A DNA stretch of 64,000 nucleotides. Source: Lasiodiplodia sp. COLG20. Taxonomy: Eukaryota; Ascomycota; Dothideomycetes; Botryosphaeriales; Botryosphaeriaceae. The translations under genes were made by a program, and so were the position numbers. The stretch is from the NCBI GenBank assembly GCA_009801085.1, contig VNWV01000011.1:186001-250000 (forward strand). The letters run 5' to 3'. Each line of letters starts with the position of its first letter. Position 1 is the stretch's first letter. The notes under the pieces are model-generated. The model was not told where the DNA came from, ran no database searches, and saw only the letters and a list, made by a program, of their open reading frames with translations. Below are positions 58,693 through 64,000 of this stretch, piece after piece.

Positions 58693-60147
58693 GCCACACG
58701 GCGACCACTACACAAGTGCTGATGCTATCTCGGCACAGCACCCCACAATCATGTCACGTTCGAATTCGCCTCACCACGCATCCGGTCGCCTCAGTCGGGC
58801 TCGATTACGCCCAGCAAAATTCTGAAATAAATGCGTTGTGCCTTTTTGCTCTATCCCCGGGGTACGCCACCGGGTGTTCACGGGTTACAGATCAGGCCTA
58901 GATAGAAGCCAGTCGCCCGCATCAAATGCGCTTGTCAATATTCTGATAGGGCGCAATCTTTGCATTCCAGGAAATGAGAAATGCAGATATGGACTGTCAG
59001 CCACGGCGATAGGGCGCTCAGTGCCACAATTCTCCTCTCTTCCCTTCTGGCTCTGCACCTCGACTGGACCGCGCCGAGAATTTCATCTGCGGCGAAGCGG
59101 CATTCGATTTACAATTAAAAAATGGAGGCATTGGACGATTCCAGTCAGAATGGCGCTCGGTGAGGTTGGATGCGTGCGCCCACGGAGAACTCGCGTACTG
59201 AGGAGAACCGCGTGGCACTTGCTCGATGCTGGAGACGCCTATGCAAATATTCTATGAAGGAATCTTTCGGCTCATGATCTGTCATAGGATTGTATCAGGT
59301 GCGCCTAATGCTGTGTCGATGATGCAGGATCTCCCCCCCTTCGGGCCATTTTCACTCCGTAAAATTAAATCAGGCTAGGGAGGGATGTGCATGCGAAAGG
59401 CGGCCACAGCGATCCTCAGTAGGATGGTGATCGACCCGCTGTCCGAAGAAAGCGGGAAATTTGTCCACTACACTATCGGCTGGCATTCGCATTGGCACGT
59501 GGAAGCCGTATTGTTGCCACATTTGGTCCGCCGCGTCTCTTCCTTCCAGACTTAGTTCCTACGCAACACTCTCGCGCTTCGCTCACTCTCTTTGACTATT
59601 CCATTATTCCTGCTCCCGTAAACGTGTCCGCTCAGAGTTTGCTTGCAACGTCTGTGCGCTATATGCCCCCGATCACCACGTCAACGTCTTCGTCGTCGAA
59701 CTACACTATGTCTATAGATGCCTCCGTCTCATCCACATAAATACAAATTTCTGACGCAAGCTATTCACTCAGCTTTACAAAGCGTATATACGTCAGTGCT
59801 GACGAACAGAGTCATGCCAGCGATGATGATAACGACAGCCATGCTGCCGAAAGCTCCAGAGCAGCTGGGATTACATGACTAATCTGTCTGTATTGGATGA
59901 CTAGCTCTAGAAATATGCAAAGAAAGGCTATTTACACGCTGATGCCGTACAATGGCAAGGAATTCGATATTTGATCATGATTATTCACATTAACACTACT
60001 TCATTGAGAGACACTTCTTAGAGAATGACAAGTCGCTGATCATGAAGCACGGGAGAGAAGTAAGTTAACAATAGCATCCTTCACTCTGAAAAATAGGGCA
60101 GGCCTTTGTGAGGGAAAAAGAAAAGATAAACAACAAAGCTATTCAAA
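58693..60147. other. Intergenic region
   Basis: Short open frames only (for example 58838-59257 and 59492-59740, plus) with no domain or splice support. The part near 60.1 kb should contain the 3' end signals of the Clr5-ankyrin gene. Confidence 0.55.
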
Positions 60148-63100
60148 CTACAACGGAGAAGGGGGAGGCGTATCTGCGGGAAATATCACAAACTCATTCA
60201 TCTGTACTTCCTCTTTGCGCCTCCTGAGGAACCTCGCAACTGCATTAAACCCGTTACCTTTGGCCAGAGCAATCCCGTTGTTGTATTGTGTGCCCTCCAA
60301 ATCCGCTTCAGCGTTGATCAATAGCTCAACCATGTCGATTCTCCCATATTCGCAAGCGGCCTCCAGAGCCGATCGTCCATTCTTCTCAGCAGGGGGTGCA
60401 TTCACCTCTGCTCCGTGCTCAATCAACTCCGCAGCTATCGTTATGGATCCTCCAATTGCTGCTGCCTGCAACGCCGTAACACCTGCATCTTTGGCAGGTT
60501 GTGCGTTTACGTCTGCACCTTTCTCAAGGAGCCTCCTGACGATTTCGATTCGCCCAGATTGCACTGCGGATTGGAGGGGGGTTCTCCCAAATTTTCCGAG
60601 CGCGGGCTGGTTGACTTCGGCTCCAACATCTAGTAATATGTTGACAGTTGTCATGTGTCCACCCGCAGCGGCACTGCCAAGTGCTGACATGTGCATCCAA
60701 ACCCCGGACTCGGCCTCCACCTCTTCGTGACTAAACAAGTTCGGGTTTGCCCCGTGTTTCAAAAAGAGCCGTATGGCGTCATTGTTACCCGTACATGCCA
60801 GTTGCTGAACTGGCTGTAAGTGCCATTTGAGGAATCCCTTCTCACAACATTCAAGTTGACAACAGCCGCTGAGGTTGGCAGGAAGTCCATGAGCAAGTAA
60901 GCTCTCCATTAATGGAAGGCTAAGCGGGCGGAACATTCTGGCCGCGCAGGGTTTGCGCAAGTTGATACCTCTGTGAACTAGAATTGAAGCCATTGTTTCA
61001 TTTTTCTCATGGAAGGCTTTGTTCAGTGCTTCGTGCCCGGGACAACCGGAAGTAAACGACTCATTGTTTTCTGTGCGAGATGCGACTGCGTCAAGGATTT
61101 TATTTAGCAGAATTGGATCTTCACTGTTTACAGCTTCGACCAAGATGCCGCTGCTGCAGTCTGACCCTTTCTCGAGAAGAAGAGATATGAGATGATCTTT
61201 GCGATGACGTATCGCCCACTGAAGTGCTGAAAGCCAGGTACCCGACATGTTGACGTCCGCACCCCTATCAAGAAGGATATCGTATGTCCTTTCATCCAGG
61301 TAGTCTTCCATCATGCTTGGCCCCTTTGCTGCCCTTATCAACGGGCTTTCAAGGTCCTTGAGGTGATTCACATCAAACCCAGCATCCAGACAACGCGTTA
61401 CCATCTCCGTGTTGCCAACATCCGCGGCAGAAAACAACACGTCTATTGATAAGGGAGTGTTGATGTCTAAAAGAAGCTGGATGATGTCGGATGCGTTACA
61501 ATTTACAGCAGCGCTCAGAGACTGAGCCGTTGGTCTTGCACCTGCCCGTAGGAGCAGTTGCACTATGGGACAGCCACGTTCGCACTCGATTGCCATTCCA
61601 AGGCAGTCAGTTTCCGGCCAGCCGAGAATATCGTTGTGATCTACGACTCTTTCTGCATTAGGGTCCGCTCCTGCGCTGATGAGAAGTTCGGCCGCTTCGA
61701 TAGTTCCTTCACAGAGGGAAATCTGAAGCGGCGTGGGCATGATAAAGTCATCTCCAGTGAGACGATAATCAATCTCGGCGCCCCACTCGATGAGAAGATT
61801 TATAGCTTGAACACCGGAGACGCGTGAGCGGGCCGCTTCTTGAAGCGGACTCATATCCATTTCGTCCAGAGCGTTCACTCCGGCTCCACCTTCAAGCACG
61901 TCTGTCATAATTCGAATGTGTCCAGAATGCGCAGCCGCGGAGAGTATGTTGCTTTTATCTTTTTCTGTGAGTGCTTCCATCAAACGTTCGTCTGAGGTTT
62001 TGACTGCAGCCCAGAGAATGTCTGCAAGTGTGTTGAGATTGTGCCTTAAGCAAATTAGAAGAGCAGGCACAAGACTCTGTTGGAAGGGCTGCAGAAGCAT
62101 ATGAACAATGTCTTCAGAGCCCCTACACACCGCAACCATCATCATGTCACAGCAAAATGCCCCACGAATATCGGCCGAAGCGCCATAGCTAAGTAGCAGC
62201 TTCACGAGCTCAACGTTGGATGACTCGATTGCGACTTGGAGTGGCGGCCGCGCAGTGATAAAGTCTCTCCCAGGGAGCCATGTAAAACGCGCTCCATAGA
62301 TATCTTGAGGCCATGGTCCGGGTAGAGAATCCGCCAGATCGAGTTTGAACCGACTCAACATGAGTGTTGTCAGCCTGACGTTTCCGGACAGAAGTGCCTC
62401 TTTGAAAATCATTTCTCGAAGAGCATCCATAGTCGGATTGTGTTCGGTTGTCAAGGCGACAAGCGCATGAATGACATCTGGATTTCCAAGAGTGCGACAA
62501 ATGTCGGAAAGAGGTGACTTTGCGGATGCGACGACTGAACTACTCTCGTGGTAGGAGCTCCCAAGGTGATTTGAGACAAAGAATATGGCAGACAAGAAGG
62601 CGTATGTCGTCGAATCAACTGGCTTTGGAGAGAATGTGGTCGTGCTCAGAATCGGTATGAAAGCTTCAGTAAAACTTTGAGGGATTGCCAGCTGCTGACT
62701 AAAGACGGCTCCAGACCGTCTGATAAGTTCAGGATGTCTTTGAATCGTCAAAAAAGCAGAACTCGAGAATTTCATCCATGGTAGTGTCCGCAAGCTCAGA
62801 GGCTCCAGGAGGAGTGGCGCAGCAAGGAAGCTGATACCAGTCGGGGTTGTTTCTATGATAAATATTAGTAGGGGAGTATGCTAGATCCAGGATGCTGAAA
62901 TTCCTTACTTTCTCTTATATTCGCCATTTCCACGTCGTACTGAGGCCCTGTGCCGTAACGGCTGATTGCCTTTCGCAGTTTTGCGGTTGGGACGCGAACC
63001 CCGTCAATTGCGACCTCGACATCTTCATCGCCTCGCTTCCGCTTGAGTTGCCGCGCCACGAATTGCCATTCGCAAGCTGCGAGATTCTTTCGAAATCCCC

Positions 63101-63301
63101 ATTTTTTGAAATGTCGCTCATAATGCCCGTCACTAATGACAGATTTCTGTTAGATTCAAACCAAGATTTGACAAAGTCTTCTTACTTTGCTTTGAAGCCG
63201 TACGTCTCTTCCATCTTGCGCGTCACTTCCTTCAAGCTCAGATCTTGGACAAGGTACAAGGTTCGGAGGATATCTTTGAAAAATATCCATTGTTCTTCCA
63301 T
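60148..63301 (-). CDS. Clr5-domain ankyrin-repeat protein
   Basis: Exons 63301-63186, 63132-62909 and 62852-60148 give 3045 nt and 1014 aa. Splicing of the 53-nt first intron joins ETYGFKA to NDGHYERHFKKWGFRKN, restoring a full Clr5 domain (residues about 3-55, W...I..LY...L.EV..M...GF.A...Y...FKKWG.RKN). A basic patch (RQLKRKRGD) follows and could be a nuclear signal. Residues about 220-980 hold numerous ankyrin repeats, the last ones textbook (GRTPLQSAVQSGRIEIVRRL, GVTALQAAAIGGSITIAAEL, GRSALEAACEYGRIDMVELL). Clr5 is thought to bind DNA, and ankyrin repeats bind proteins. Such fusions are common, strain-variable genes in filamentous ascomycetes; the target is unknown. An upstream in-frame extension to 63556 is possible but adds no Clr5 residues. 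Confidence 0.9.
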
Positions 63302-64000
63302 ATCAAAGATGACTGAATTTGATGAAAATGAAACCGTTCCGGCAAGGGTCGTTGAATGAGAGAGCGGAGAGATAGAGCATGACAATGCCTGTATCTTACT
63401 ATGGGCTGCAGGAGTATTATGTAGGCATCGGCGCTTCTCTCTAGACGTTGCTGAGTAAGAACAGCTGTCCCTGAATCTGATAGGACCTATGTTCAGCCAA
63501 GCTCGCTTGGCTAATTTCTCGCTGTCAGCACGAAGATGGTTGGAGAGGCCCGGCAAGAAGCGGGAAGAGTGAGATCGTCTATTGGCTGCTTCCCAGAATC
63601 TTGCATCGTCGTAGAAACCAATGAGGTGTATGACAGGGATTGTGGGATCGGGAATGCAAATTACTCCTGGGCGCGCCGGGCGCAGACATGCATGGGCACG
63701 CTGGCATTGTCACTTTTCACAGTTTTATGATTAACACCACCCGGCTGGGTCAGTAGTCATGCGATATGGGAGACACAGTGAGCTCCAGCGGGTGGAAGCC
63801 CTTGAGACTCGGCCAGTCGAACAGATACGCTGATAACAACATCTCCGGCAATCTTCAACGCGACGGTCCCGCATAAGCACGCTGCAATGGCCCTTCATGC
63901 AGGCCATTATGTGATAGTAATTTCAGAGGAGCTTTGAGAAGCGACAGCCACGCTTCGAAGGAAAACAAAGGATCAGGCATTTGGCAATCATGAATCGATT
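63302..64000. other. Upstream region of the Clr5-ankyrin gene, no gene seen
   Basis: Only short open frames. It should contain the promoter of the gene to its left; no clear element was placed. Confidence 0.5.

Overview
The window reads as nuclear DNA of a filamentous ascomycete (Pezizomycotina; class not resolved). The evidence is short introns of about 49-65 nt with GT..AG ends and CTAAC-like branch sites, a multimodular NRPS without a starting C domain, and lineage-typical families (Clr5-ankyrin, a DUF7708-like STAND N-terminus, a fungal AAA ATPase with a long N-terminal region). Genes are monocistronic and widely spaced; more than half of the window is intergenic and carries MITE copies, a minisatellite and decayed genes.

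Left end (1-16.5 kb): a secondary-metabolism locus. A very large NRPS on the minus strand runs off the left edge. In order it has A-T-E-C-A-T-C-T-C and then a shrunken, degenerate A domain. A divergent gene across a 1.25 kb intergenic region encodes a full-length ABCB-type exporter (about 1303 aa, seven exons). Together they look like synthesis and export (or self-protection) of a peptide that contains a D-residue. A degenerate A domain and an adjacent ABCB transporter are also seen around extracellular siderophore synthetases, but the E domain does not fit that model, so the product is left open.

18.3-22 kb: a nine-exon group II PLP-dependent decarboxylase-like gene (about 1075 aa) with the DPHKAGY lysine motif, an acidic insert and a lysine-rich tail.

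22-37 kb: gene-poor. It holds MITE copies, a small two-exon gene whose product ends close to a PCNA-box-like motif (24.8 kb), a minisatellite (26.8 kb), an unrecognised three-exon gene (29.8-30.4 kb) and a small C3HC4 RING protein (34.4 kb).

37-44.8 kb: an AAA ATPase gene, a head-to-head pair (unrecognised gene and DUF7708/STAND-like gene with a worn P-loop), and a Pro/Tyr-rich protein with a LURP1/tubby-like C-terminal domain.

45-60 kb: mostly noncoding or decayed. It contains a possible caspase-like relic (48-48.8 kb), a three-exon acidic hypothetical gene (50.5-51.8 kb), a decayed gene (54.6-55.3 kb), a MITE, and an unrecognised multi-exon gene (57.3-58.7 kb). Right end (60.1-63.3 kb): a 1014-aa Clr5-ankyrin protein.

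Most notable new observation: a MITE family with nested inverted repeats, in which the 29-bp core between the inner repeats lies in opposite orientations in different copies while the outer arms keep one orientation. This suggests a flip by recombination at the inner repeats.
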